From positions 50,855 to 114,854 of the forward strand of contig NZ_JABXKF010000053.1 in assembly GCF_017115165.1 (NCBI RefSeq): a stretch of 64,000 nucleotides of DNA, written 5' to 3'. Position 1 is the stretch's first letter; each line of letters begins with the position of its first letter. The position numbers and the translations under genes were made by a program. The notes under the pieces were generated by a model. The model saw only the letters and a list, made by a program, of their open reading frames with translations, was not told the origin of the DNA and did no database searches. Of this stretch, positions 55,320 through 63,466 are shown piece by piece. Source of the stretch: Nostoc sp. LPT (GTDB lineage Bacteria; Cyanobacteriota; Cyanobacteriia; Cyanobacteriales; Nostocaceae).

Positions 55320-57092
55320 ATGGCTAAAAACGAAGCTAATAATTCCGCCTTGAAAATTATTCCTTTGGGCGGTTTACATGAAATTGGTAAAAATACCTGT
55401 CTTTTTGAGTATGATGATGAAATTATCCTGTTAGATGCAGGATTAGCTTTTCCCACAGAGGCGATGCATGGAGTCAACATTGTTTTACCAGATATGACCT
55501 ATCTGCGGGAAAATCGCCACAAAATTAAAGGGATGATCGTTACTCATGGTCATGAAGACCATATTGGCGGGATTGCTTTTCATCTCAAGCAGTTTGATAT
55601 TCCGGTGATTTATGGCCCTAGATTAGCAATGGCAATGCTAGAGGGTAAATTAGAAGAAGCAGGAGTCCGCGATCGCACAGAAATCAGAACAGTTTTACCA
55701 CGTGATGTAGTGCGGATTGGCAAAAACTTTTTAGTTGAATATATCCGTAATACCCACTCCATCGCTGATAGTTTCACTGTTGCCATTCATACTCCTCTGG
55801 GTGTAGTTATTCACACAGGGGATTTTAAAATTGACCATACCCCAGTGGATGGTGAAAAGTTTGACTTGCAACGCCTAGCAGAACATGGTGAAAAAGGCGT
55901 TCTTTGTTTGCTAAGTGATTCCACTAACTCCGAAGTACCAGGATTTACGCCTTCAGAACGTTCAGTTTATCCCAATTTGGAGAGAGTATTTAGTCAAGCA
56001 CCTGGACGATTATTTGTCACAACCTTTGCTTCTAGTGTCCATCGCATCAACATGATTTTGGATATCGCCAAGAAGCAGAACCGTGTAGTGACAGTTGTCG
56101 GGCGTTCTATGCTGAACTTGATTGCTCATGCCCGCAATTTAGGTTACATCAAGTGTGAAGATAATCTGCTGCAACCATTGCACGCCGTCCGCAATCTACC
56201 CGATGAAAGAGTACTGATTTTAACTACAGGTTCTCAGGGTGAATTGATGGCAGCAATGACCCGCATTGCCAACAAAGAACATCCTCACATTAAAATCCGC
56301 GAAGGAGATACCGTAGTATTCTCTGCTAACCCAATTCCCGGAAATACGATCGCTGTAGTCAACACCATTGATAAATTAATGATTCAAGGTGCAAAAGTGG
56401 TCTATGGTCGGGATAAAGGGATTCACGTCTCCGGTCACGGCTGTCAGGAAGAACAAAAACTGATGATTGCCTTAACTCGGCCCAAGTTCTTTGTGCCATT
56501 TCACGGCGAACATCGGATGCTAGTGAAGCACGCAGAAACCGCTCAGAGTATGGGCATTCCCGCAGAAAACATGATAATTATCCAGAATGGTGATATTGTC
56601 GAACTGACTGAAGATGCCATCGGCGTCGCTGGTAAAGTACCATCTGGTATAGAACTGGTGGATACTACTAGTTCGGGTATGGTAAGTGCCAAAGTGCTGC
56701 AAGAACGGCAACGCATGGCTTCAGAAGGCATTATCACGATCGCAGCTGCCATTGATTGGAATGGTAAACTGTTGGCAAAACCAGAAACTCACCTCCGGGG
56801 TGTAGTAACAAGTGTAGAGCGATCGCTGTTACAAACCTGGGTAAAACAACGCATTGAAGAAATCCTCACTGTGCGCTGGACAGAATTTGCTCCTGAGCAA
56901 GGTGAAGCAGCAGATATAGACTGGGGTGGATTGCAAGGAACTTTAGAACGAGAATTGCAACGTTCCATCCGTCGGGAATTGCAATGTCAACCATCTGTGA
57001 CTTTGTTGATGCAAATCCCTGATGAGCCACCTGTAAAAGTTGCTGATGGCAGAAGACGGCGGACTCGGACTGCTGCTCAGGTAGCATCATAG
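55320..57092 (+). CDS. rnj: Ribonuclease J
   Basis: 590 residues. The metallo-beta-lactamase core has the HxHxDH signature THGHEDHIGGIAFHL near 75, VVIHTGDFKIDHTPVDG near 165, and the beta-CASP motif region (SDSTNSEVPGFTPSE, GRSMLNLIAHARNLGY, HVSGHGCQEEQK, FHGEHRMLVKHA). It does endo- and 5'-3' exonucleolytic RNA processing. The C-terminal part has a basic tail (DGRRRRTRTAAQVAS). In Bacillus subtilis an rnj gene also follows asd/dapA, so this order is an old association. Confidence 0.93.
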   Translation: MAKNEANNSALKIIPLGGLHEIGKNTCLFEYDDEIILLDAGLAFPTEAMHGVNIVLPDMTYLRENRHKIKGMIVTHGHEDHIGGIAFHLKQFDIPVIYGPRLAMAMLEGKLEEAGVRDRTEIRTVLPRDVVRIGKNFLVEYIRNTHSIADSFTVAIHTPLGVVIHTGDFKIDHTPVDGEKFDLQRLAEHGEKGVLCLLSDSTNSEVPGFTPSERSVYPNLERVFSQAPGRLFVTTFASSVHRINMILDIAKKQNRVVTVVGRSMLNLIAHARNLGYIKCEDNLLQPLHAVRNLPDERVLILTTGSQGELMAAMTRIANKEHPHIKIREGDTVVFSANPIPGNTIAVVNTIDKLMIQGAKVVYGRDKGIHVSGHGCQEEQKLMIALTRPKFFVPFHGEHRMLVKHAETAQSMGIPAENMIIIQNGDIVELTEDAIGVAGKVPSGIELVDTTSSGMVSAKVLQERQRMASEGIITIAAAIDWNGKLLAKPETHLRGVVTSVERSLLQTWVKQRIEEILTVRWTEFAPEQGEAADIDWGGLQGTLERELQRSIRRELQCQPSVTLLMQIPDEPPVKVADGRRRRTRTAAQVAS

Positions 57093-57104
57093 AGAATTTA
57101 AGAT

Positions 57105-57172
57105 AAAAATCTCACGCAAAGGCGCAGAGACGTAGAGTTTTTCTAGCGTCTTTGCGCTTTGGCATGAGATAT
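57105..57172. repeat. Inverted repeat after rnj
   Basis: TCTCACGCAAAGGCGCAGAG ... and TCTTTGCGCTTTGGCATGAGA face each other with a central TTTTTCTAG. Nostoc-type dispersed hairpin that may also terminate rnj. Confidence 0.6.
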
Positions 57173-57241
57173 AGTCTCTATATTATGGGTATAGAAGCCG
57201 CAGTAAATAGTATTTGCCTATAGTTATTGGAGGCGATCGCT

Positions 57242-57804
57242 ATGACTAAAACACCAATAAAAATTAGTACTCTTGAGGAATACATCAATTTTGATGATGG
57301 CACTGACAAGCGCTATGAAATTGAGGATGAGGTGCTGGTAGAAATGCCTCCTGGTACTGGCAAACATGAGGCGATTATCACCCTACTGTTAGTTCGCTTT
57401 TTTTTAGAAATTCAAAAAATAGGACTGCCTCTACAACCGCGCCCTAACGGTACAGAGGTGCTGACCAATAAACAACTTAGAAGACCTGATGTTTGTGTAA
57501 TTACCAATGAACAGGCAAAAAGGTATTGAGACAACCTCGGCTATCCTCAAAACTGCTCCACCCCTCTTAGTTGAAGTGGTAAGCCCTGAATCATATTGAC
57601 CGAGACTATAACCAAAAAACCTCTGAGTATGCGGCGATGGGTGTGGTCGAGTATTGGATTGTTGATCCTTTGGAAAATAAAATAACTGTGTGTTTGCTAA
57701 ATCAGAGCAGTTACAAGCAAACTATGTTTATCGAAGACCAACGGATTGTTTCTCAAACGTTCCCAGAATTAACCCTGACAGCCCAGCAGATGTTTTCATT
57801 TTAA
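57242..57804 (+). pseudogene. Decayed Uma2-family gene
   Basis: Frame 1 runs MTKTPIKISTLEEYINFDDG, then RYEIEDEVLVEMPPG, RRPDVCVITNEQAKRY and then stops at 57529. Matching family sequence goes on in other frames: PPLLVEVVSPES, then DRDYNQKTSEYAAMG and GVVEYWIVDPLENKI, ending at 57804. At least two frameshifts are required. The intact family member is at 21178-21822. The nuclease activity of both is unproven. Confidence 0.8.
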
Positions 57805-57845
57805 GGTTGTTTGGTTCCTTTGCGTGAAATCAAAATATAAATACT

Positions 57846-57928
57846 GATTGCGTTCGTCGTTCGCGTTAGCGTCTCCGAAGGAGAAGACGTTGCCGTTGGC
57901 GAAGCCTCTCGAAGAGAAGGCATCGCCT
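57846..57928. repeat. Cluster of Nostoc-type hairpin repeats
   Basis: GCGTCTCCGAAGGAGAAGACG and GCCTCTCGAAGAGAAGGC each fold back on themselves. Sits between the decayed Uma2 gene and a minus-strand gene. Confidence 0.65.
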
Positions 57929-57984
57929 AAATTTTGCAATGTTCAACCCGGTAGAGCGATCTAACTTGTTAGGTTGCTGTCGCC

Positions 57985-58599
57985 TCAAGCAACTGCAACC
58001 AATATCTCCTCATTTTTCTCGGCTGCTGAAAGATACAAATTTCTCCACCGCTCGAAGTCTTCAAAACACCATTCATTTCTTGCAAACAGTGTTTCAGGAT
58101 CGATCTGTCGAAAAATGCTGGCTCCTTCACTGACTAGCCCAAGAGATATAAGTCCCAATGACTCCTCTGTTGACAAGAGAGTTGGAGCAAGGGTTTGATC
58201 TCCGAACATCAGCTTTTCAACAATCTCATCGGCATTCGCAAACTTTCTTCTTGATAGCTCCTGCAACAAACGTTTCTCGATCTCAACAGATGTTTTTTCT
58301 AGTGATGCTGTTCTATCTTCAATCCCTGGATAGGCTTGACGAGTAAGCCTTAACTCAGACCGCAATTGTGCGATTACCCGATCTGCTTCTAGCTCAGATC
58401 CAAAAGTCTCTTGGTGTGTTTCGATAACATCTTCAAGGATTTCATTAATCTCTTCAGGATCAATCTCAAAAAAGCGGAAAATACCGCAGCCATAGGGGAA
58501 AAGAGAAACTACAAGGGTGCTGAGTGCCTTTTCACGTTGAAGGCGTGCGTACAGTGTACTGCCAGGAGGAATTGCGCTGTAGAGTACGGAAACACCCAT
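57985..58599 (-). CDS. Hypothetical soluble protein
   Basis: 204 residues from the ATG at 58599 (MGVSVLYSAIPPGSTLYARL); the ORF starts four residues upstream. The first 60 residues (LSTLVVSLFPYGCGIFRFFE) look well conserved, and the rest is helical and acidic, with LRSELRLTRQAYPGIEDRTA. The MGVSxxY/MGMV start resembles the DUF1877 group, but I am not confident. No catalytic motif. Function is unknown. Confidence 0.5.
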   Translation of the reverse strand: MGVSVLYSAIPPGSTLYARLQREKALSTLVVSLFPYGCGIFRFFEIDPEEINEILEDVIETHQETFGSELEADRVIAQLRSELRLTRQAYPGIEDRTASLEKTSVEIEKRLLQELSRRKFANADEIVEKLMFGDQTLAPTLLSTEESLGLISLGLVSEGASIFRQIDPETLFARNEWCFEDFERWRNLYLSAAEKNEEILVAVA

Positions 58600-58611
58600 A
58601 AGCAAGCTCAT

Positions 58612-59119
58612 CTGAATTTTAACGCTTCAGACTATATCATTCTCAAATCGCACTGCCAACCTAAGTTTTGTGAAATGCAATCGATTCTACTCGATCAAAA
58701 ATCACTACTTCCACAGTATTCAGCCAGCGATGAACAGGACACACTTACGTGAGAAAGTGGGAACACGGAGAGGAAAAATGGGTTCTAGAATATTACTGAT
58801 GTTTATACTTAGCAAAAATACTTTCAGAAAGACCTTATATTAAGTTCTGTAAATGTTACACTAAAGCCTATCCAATGATGGATGTCTTTATTAAAATTTA
58901 AACTGTGTCAAGTTATGAACAAGATCGTAATATTACACTACCGATCCCCAGAAATTTGCGATTAACTTGACGTAGTAATAAATTAGGTTCTGACTTAAGT
59001 GGCTAATCAGGTATTACATTATATCGCAGTCAGAACGCGATTTTTCCGGGAAAGTTCGTTGCCACGTTGTATATATTCATCAAAAAGGTGAATAGCCTCA
59101 ATAACACAGAGGGTTAACC
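58612..59119. other. Intergenic region, nothing recognised
   Basis: About 500 bp with AT-rich stretches. A plus-strand ORF at 58411-58752 overlaps the neighbour and is not supported. The leader of the next gene ends in AGAGGGTTAACC. Confidence 0.35.
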
Positions 59120-59497
59120 ATGAAGGTATTCGACAATACCACAAAAAAGATTTTTCTGGCTAGCTGGGTATCAATCAATCAAGCAGAGACTACTGACCAT
59201 AAAGCAACCCAGCTAAACCATTCTGTTTCCAAGCCTTATTGGGATATTCTCCAACCCTTACGGCAGCGAGTAGAAAACATTCAAGTCAGCGATCGCCAAC
59301 TAGCTCACCGCTTGTGCAAACTGATTCCATCTCAGTGCCCTTTTGAGCGCGATGTTAAACTATTTGGGAAGACCTTGTTTCACATCCCACCCATGTGCAA
59401 ACTCAACCCCTTATATGAAGAAGTGGTTGGTTTACGTTTCCGAGCGTTGTGCTATCTAGCCGACGAGTGTGGCGAAGATGTATCGCAGTACTGCTAA
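59120..59497 (+). CDS. Mo-dependent nitrogenase C-terminal domain protein
   Basis: 125 residues. It has the Mo-nitro_C wording: PLRQRVENIQVSDRQLAHRL, then CKLIPSQCPFERDVKLFGKT, then IPPMCKLNPLYEEVVGLRFR and ALCYLADECGEDVSQYC. Four conserved Cys and the helical pattern are kept. The name comes from similarity to the nitrogenase-associated Pfam domain; the protein is widespread in Nostocales, including strains and loci unrelated to nif. No nif gene is near, so nitrogen fixation involvement is not shown. Confidence 0.75.
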   Translation: MKVFDNTTKKIFLASWVSINQAETTDHKATQLNHSVSKPYWDILQPLRQRVENIQVSDRQLAHRLCKLIPSQCPFERDVKLFGKTLFHIPPMCKLNPLYEEVVGLRFRALCYLADECGEDVSQYC

Positions 59498-59609
59498 TAC
59501 TGAGATATGGGCGCTGAGGGAAAAGTTATGAGTCAGGACTAATTAGGTCGGGGATCAACAATATAACTCCTAACTCCTAACTCCTAACTGTTTTTTTACT
59601 ATTTTTTTA

Positions 59610-61463
59610 CTATTTCTTTTGCCATTTTTGGATGGCATCCTGAGCATCTTCGTAAGCGCCTGTCTCCTCTGGTACTAAAGCTGCGGTCGCAATTGCAGCA
59701 TTACGTTCTCCTTCGGTAGCGCGACGCTTTGCCAGGTCTAAAATTTTCTCACTCCAGTTATTGATTGATTTTTGGGCTGTATCAAAGCCTGGTTGACCGG
59801 CTGGTACTTTCTTGGCAACTTCGATCGCCCGATTGTAGGTAGATGCCTGTTCAGACTTAATTAAGGCATTAGCTGCATCTAAAAGAGTTTTGTTACTCAC
59901 ATACTGCTTACCCTCTAAGCGCCACAGGTTAATTGCTGCTTGTGCCTTCGCGTAGGGGGCTTCATCTTTGGTAATTAATCGAGCAGCAGCAATAGCGCTG
60001 GCATACTGTCTTTGTTTAGCACGACCCTCTGCTAAATCTAAAATCATCTGGCTCCAAATCTTAATATTCTCCTGAGCCTGTTCGTACAGTGGTTCACCAG
60101 GTTGAATTTTTCGGGCTGTAGCGATCGCCATGCTCAAATCGCTAGCCTGAGTTTGTCTGAGCGACATTTTCGCCAGGTCTAATACTGCTTGATTTCGCTT
60201 TTTCGACTGTGAACTAGAAGTTATTTGGGCGCTAGATTGGTTGTTAAGTCTAACTGGTGGAGTGCGATCGCTTGGTAAATTCTCGACAACCTGGCGATCA
60301 CTAATATTAGCATTGGGTGATGTACTTGATATTTGCTTAATTCTAAAAGTTTCTTGATTACGCAGAAAAACTACGGCGATTAAACCTGCTACCAGCAAGC
60401 TGCCTCCGCCCCACAAGATAAATTGTTTCCAAAAAGGGATGCTTGGCTGATTCGCTGGCAATCGAGAGACGTAACCTTTGGAGGAATTGGGGATAAATCT
60501 TCCTCTGGTATTTACTCCCAAGGAAGTTTCCGCCATTGGCTGGGAGACTAAGCCGCTTCCTGACTCTTGGACTTTTTGACCTTTCACCAGTTGGGAGGAG
60601 TTCACACTAGCTTCTCCCCGTCTGCCCTGATGTGCTGAAGTTTTAGAGGAATCGTCAAGGGGAGGAGCTGCAAGGGCAACAGCAAAAGATTCTTCTGGAT
60701 AAATCACCGCTTTTGGTTGAAAATCACTTTCCATTGCCAATTTTGGCAAGATTACTTGCTGCCTTGATGGGATGATAGTGGCAGGGTTTTGGATAGGACG
60801 CCAGTGGTGATGACATAACTTTGGTACAATCAGGCTCAGGTAGCTTTCTAAATCTGCCAAGTTGCTGCCATTACCAGAGCGCAAAGCTTCTAGCAAAGCT
60901 GCTGTAAAGAATCCGTGACCTAGTTCGCTACTCTCATGGGAAAATTGCTCTGGTTGGCAAGAAAGAATTGTCGCCAGTTGTAGTTCTTGGGCTAGTTCTA
61001 TTGTTTCTTCACCAACGGGAGCATCCGCTTGAGTGCCAAAGGCACGGTTGATATCCAGTAGTAGCAATACATTCAGGTTAGCAAGTTGCAGACTTTGCAT
61101 TAGCGATCGCAATTCTATGCCAGTCTCTTGCACTTCGGGGTTGCCCTCTGCTGGCATTAAGTAATCTTTGCCCTTGTAATTGACTCCATAACCGCTAAAG
61201 AATAACCACAGATAGTCTTCCGGTTGCCAACTTGTTGCTGCCAAATCTTCAAGCAGCAGCAAAATATTCTCCTTTGTCGGATAAGTTGACCTATCCCCAA
61301 TCGGCGGCGAAGTATCTGTCATCACTAAACAGTGTTTGGGGAGAAAACCTGCCTCTGTCACCAAAAAATCTTCTAGTGCCTCAGCATCTGCTTGGGCACA
61401 ACTTAAAGGTTGAAATAACTGATATTGATTGATACCAATCGCGATCGCCCAGTAATTTGCCAT
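59610..61463 (-). CDS. Caspase-like (orthocaspase) protein without catalytic His/Cys
   Basis: 617 residues. The p20-like domain (1-235) has MANYWAIAIGINQYQLFQPL and LLLEDLAATSWQPEDYLWLF. The His motif GHG reads FFSGYGVN (Tyr), and the Cys motif D-x-C reads LLLLDINRAFG (Asn). Both residues are lost, giving a 'YN' pseudo-peptidase, a pattern that I recall from cyanobacterial orthocaspase surveys. A transmembrane helix (FILWGGGSLLVAGLIAVVFL) is at about 347-367. The C-terminal 200 residues hold four helical repeats (AIATARKIQPGEPLYEQAQE and variants), likely an extracytoplasmic protein-binding array. It is probably a scaffold. Confidence 0.8.
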   Translation of the reverse strand: MANYWAIAIGINQYQLFQPLSCAQADAEALEDFLVTEAGFLPKHCLVMTDTSPPIGDRSTYPTKENILLLLEDLAATSWQPEDYLWLFFSGYGVNYKGKDYLMPAEGNPEVQETGIELRSLMQSLQLANLNVLLLLDINRAFGTQADAPVGEETIELAQELQLATILSCQPEQFSHESSELGHGFFTAALLEALRSGNGSNLADLESYLSLIVPKLCHHHWRPIQNPATIIPSRQQVILPKLAMESDFQPKAVIYPEESFAVALAAPPLDDSSKTSAHQGRRGEASVNSSQLVKGQKVQESGSGLVSQPMAETSLGVNTRGRFIPNSSKGYVSRLPANQPSIPFWKQFILWGGGSLLVAGLIAVVFLRNQETFRIKQISSTSPNANISDRQVVENLPSDRTPPVRLNNQSSAQITSSSQSKKRNQAVLDLAKMSLRQTQASDLSMAIATARKIQPGEPLYEQAQENIKIWSQMILDLAEGRAKQRQYASAIAAARLITKDEAPYAKAQAAINLWRLEGKQYVSNKTLLDAANALIKSEQASTYNRAIEVAKKVPAGQPGFDTAQKSINNWSEKILDLAKRRATEGERNAAIATAALVPEETGAYEDAQDAIQKWQKK

Positions 61464-61665
61464 CCCGCTCTTTGTCAGTTATTGTTGTTTGCTGGTCTTA
61501 AAATTGCGGTTGGCTTTGCCAAAAAAACAAAGCTAACCAATGTTTTATAGTCTAGGTGATTCTGATTGAATCTTAAGTTAAAATGTAATTTTTATCACTT
61601 TAATTAGCAGGAAAATACCTTTACCTAATTTCAATAACAGATCATTACTAAGGAGATAGAAGGTC

Positions 61666-62157
61666 ATGAGCAAAATTTCTGCTCACCTACCATCATCGCT
61701 CGTTCCCTTTTCAGTTATTAGCCAATTTGCCAGAAGAATCCGGATAATTCCTTTAGCAGTTTTGCTCATATTTACTGTTCCTGCGTGGTTTTTGATGGAA
61801 GCGATCGCACCGCAGGTTGTGCGAGCTTACACCGCTAGAGTCGATCTAGCTATTGACCGCTTGCCAGAAGAAAACTATGAAACCGTTCTCAGGAGGGCGG
61901 AAGCGGTCGCTAGGGCAGCTGCTCAAAGGAGCTTCGACCAAGATATCTTGGTGACAGATGTTTCCATCATTGTATCCGTACAAAATTATGGAGCGATCGC
62001 ACCAGTCCTGACATTAGATGTCAGTCGTCCTCAATGGCGATCACGTCCCGATGCTCAAAATTGGGCGACTTACTTCAAAACTGCGCGATCTCTACTTTTC
62101 TTTGAAAATAACTCTAATCAAGTTCCAGCAGCTAGCGCTGTGTCAACGCCAAAATGA
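61666..62157 (+). CDS. Single-pass membrane protein of unknown function
   Basis: 163 residues. One hydrophobic N-terminal helix (IIPLAVLLIFTVPAWFLMEA near 28-47), then a soluble domain of about 110 residues: VDLAIDRLPEENYETVLRRA, EAVARAAAQRSFDQDILVTD and SVQNYGAIAPVLTLDVSRPQW. It is a conserved cyanobacterial type, and I know no function. AAGGAGAT lies before the ATG. Divergent from the caspase-like gene. Confidence 0.6.
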   Translation: MSKISAHLPSSLVPFSVISQFARRIRIIPLAVLLIFTVPAWFLMEAIAPQVVRAYTARVDLAIDRLPEENYETVLRRAEAVARAAAQRSFDQDILVTDVSIIVSVQNYGAIAPVLTLDVSRPQWRSRPDAQNWATYFKTARSLLFFENNSNQVPAASAVSTPK

Positions 62158-62173
62158 AGAGTTGAACTAAAAG

Positions 62174-62200
62174 TCCGAGCCAAGAAAGTTTTGGCTCGGA
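62174..62200 (+). terminator. Stem-loop after the membrane protein gene
   Basis: TCCGAGCCAA and TTGGCTCGGA pair perfectly over 10 bp with a 7-nt loop. No T-tract follows, but it ends 43 bp after the stop. Confidence 0.6.
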
Positions 62201-62328
62201 ACCTTGGGGGACTCGCGTTCTTGCGTCAGTCTTAACTCAATTTACTTATTCCTGACTCAACTGTTGTTTTTGGCGTCAGTGGATGGCCTAGAATAAGAAG
62301 GTTGTCAAAAATCGCGATATCTGCTGAC

Positions 62329-62502
62329 ATGGCTGTTCCTAAGAAGAAAACTTCCAAATCAAAACGAGATAAACGTCGAGCTACCTGGAGGCATAAAGCC
62401 GTCGTTGAAGCTCAGAAAGCCCTATCTCTGGGTAAGTCAATTTTGACTGGACGTTCTACATTTGTTTATCCAGCTGCTGAAGAAGAGGAAGAAGAATCAT
62501 AA
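62329..62502 (+). CDS. rpmF: 50S ribosomal protein L32
   Basis: 57 residues from the ATG at 62329 ([20 protein letters not shown]); the ORF continues upstream nine residues, but the MAVPKKK start is universal. The acidic C-terminus ([10 protein letters not shown]) is usual in cyanobacterial L32. In many bacteria rpmF precedes plsX and fabH; those genes are not next to it here. Confidence 0.92.
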   Translation: MAVPKKKTSKSKRDKRRATWRHKAVVEAQKALSLGKSILTGRSTFVYPAAEEEEEES

Positions 62503-62797
62503 TTTCTCAGTCAGGAAAAGCACGAACAGCACCGATAGATTTGATTGCCAAACTCAACAATCAAAGTTCTGATCGCTTGATAAATGCTTTTTCTTAGCTT
62601 TCCTGATTGCATTATGAATCATACACACTCTACATAAGCTCATTAGATTGAAAAAAATTGGTAGTGAGTAATTGGAAATATCCATTACCCATTACCTATC
62701 ATTCAAGAGTTCATATAAAGAGTAAAACATCTAGTTTGTTGGCAACTCAGCAAAAAAAGCTTATAAACATCTTGAGAAAACTTATTTTTCTCTAACT

Positions 62798-63403
62798 ATG
62801 CTAGGAAAATTTTTTCAGAAACCAGGCAAAGAAGAAAGCGAACGCGTCCCTCCTGGTCAACATTTAGCTAAAGGTTTCCCGGTATTAACTTACGGTGAAA
62901 CTCCCCAAGTCACCACTGAGGAATGGGAGTTTCGAGTTTGGGGTTTAGCAAAATCTGCTACCTTTAGTTGGTCAGACTTTATGGCGCTACCTCACCATGA
63001 ATTCACAGCCGACTTCCACTGTGTAACGCGCTGGTCTAAACTTGATGTCAAATGGACTGGCATTAAAGTTACAGATTTCATGAATCTGATTGAATTAGAC
63101 CCGAAAGTAGCCCACATTATGGAACACTGCTATGGCGGCTACACTACCAATATTTCTGTAGAAGATTTTCTGCGCGAAGAAAACTTCTTTGCTTTTAAAG
63201 TCTTTGGTGAAGACCTTCCATCTGAACACGGTGGGCCGATGCGTCTAGTTGTACCCCACCTCTACGCTTGGAAAAGTGCTAAGTGGATTAATGGTTTGGA
63301 ATTTTTAGCTGCTGAAGAACTTGGTTTTTGGGAACGCAATGGCTACCATCGCCGTGGTGAACCTTGGGCTGAGGAGCGTTACAGCAAAGCTTTTGGGTTT
63401 TAA
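62798..63403 (+). CDS. Sulfite oxidase-like molybdopterin-dependent oxidoreductase
   Basis: 201 residues. The Mo-ligand Cys is in FTADFHCVTRWSKLDVKWTG near 80; other conserved stretches are YTTNISVEDFLREENFFAFK, PSEHGGPMRLVVPHLYAWKS and VEEWEFRVWGLA. It matches the small soluble subgroup of sulfite oxidase-like proteins without heme or signal peptide. Its physiological substrate is unknown. Convergent with the aldehyde dehydrogenase gene. Confidence 0.82.
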   Translation: MLGKFFQKPGKEESERVPPGQHLAKGFPVLTYGETPQVTTEEWEFRVWGLAKSATFSWSDFMALPHHEFTADFHCVTRWSKLDVKWTGIKVTDFMNLIELDPKVAHIMEHCYGGYTTNISVEDFLREENFFAFKVFGEDLPSEHGGPMRLVVPHLYAWKSAKWINGLEFLAAEELGFWERNGYHRRGEPWAEERYSKAFGF

Positions 63404-63418
63404 TAATTAATAGTTAAG

Positions 63419-63462
63419 AGTTAGGAGTAGAGACGCGATTAATCGCGTCTCTACTCCTAACT
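63419..63462. terminator. 44-bp perfect palindrome, strong bidirectional terminator
   Basis: AGTTAGGAGTAGAGACGCGATT is followed immediately by its exact reverse complement, then a run of seven T (63462-63468). It sits between two convergent genes. The core GAGACGCGATT matches the hairpin at 42612-42645. Confidence 0.85.
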
Positions 63463-63466
63463 TTTT

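Noticed and set aside
59120-59497. Evidence for a nitrogen fixation cluster
   Set aside because: Only the Mo-nitro_C domain name suggests it; no nif genes are in the window.
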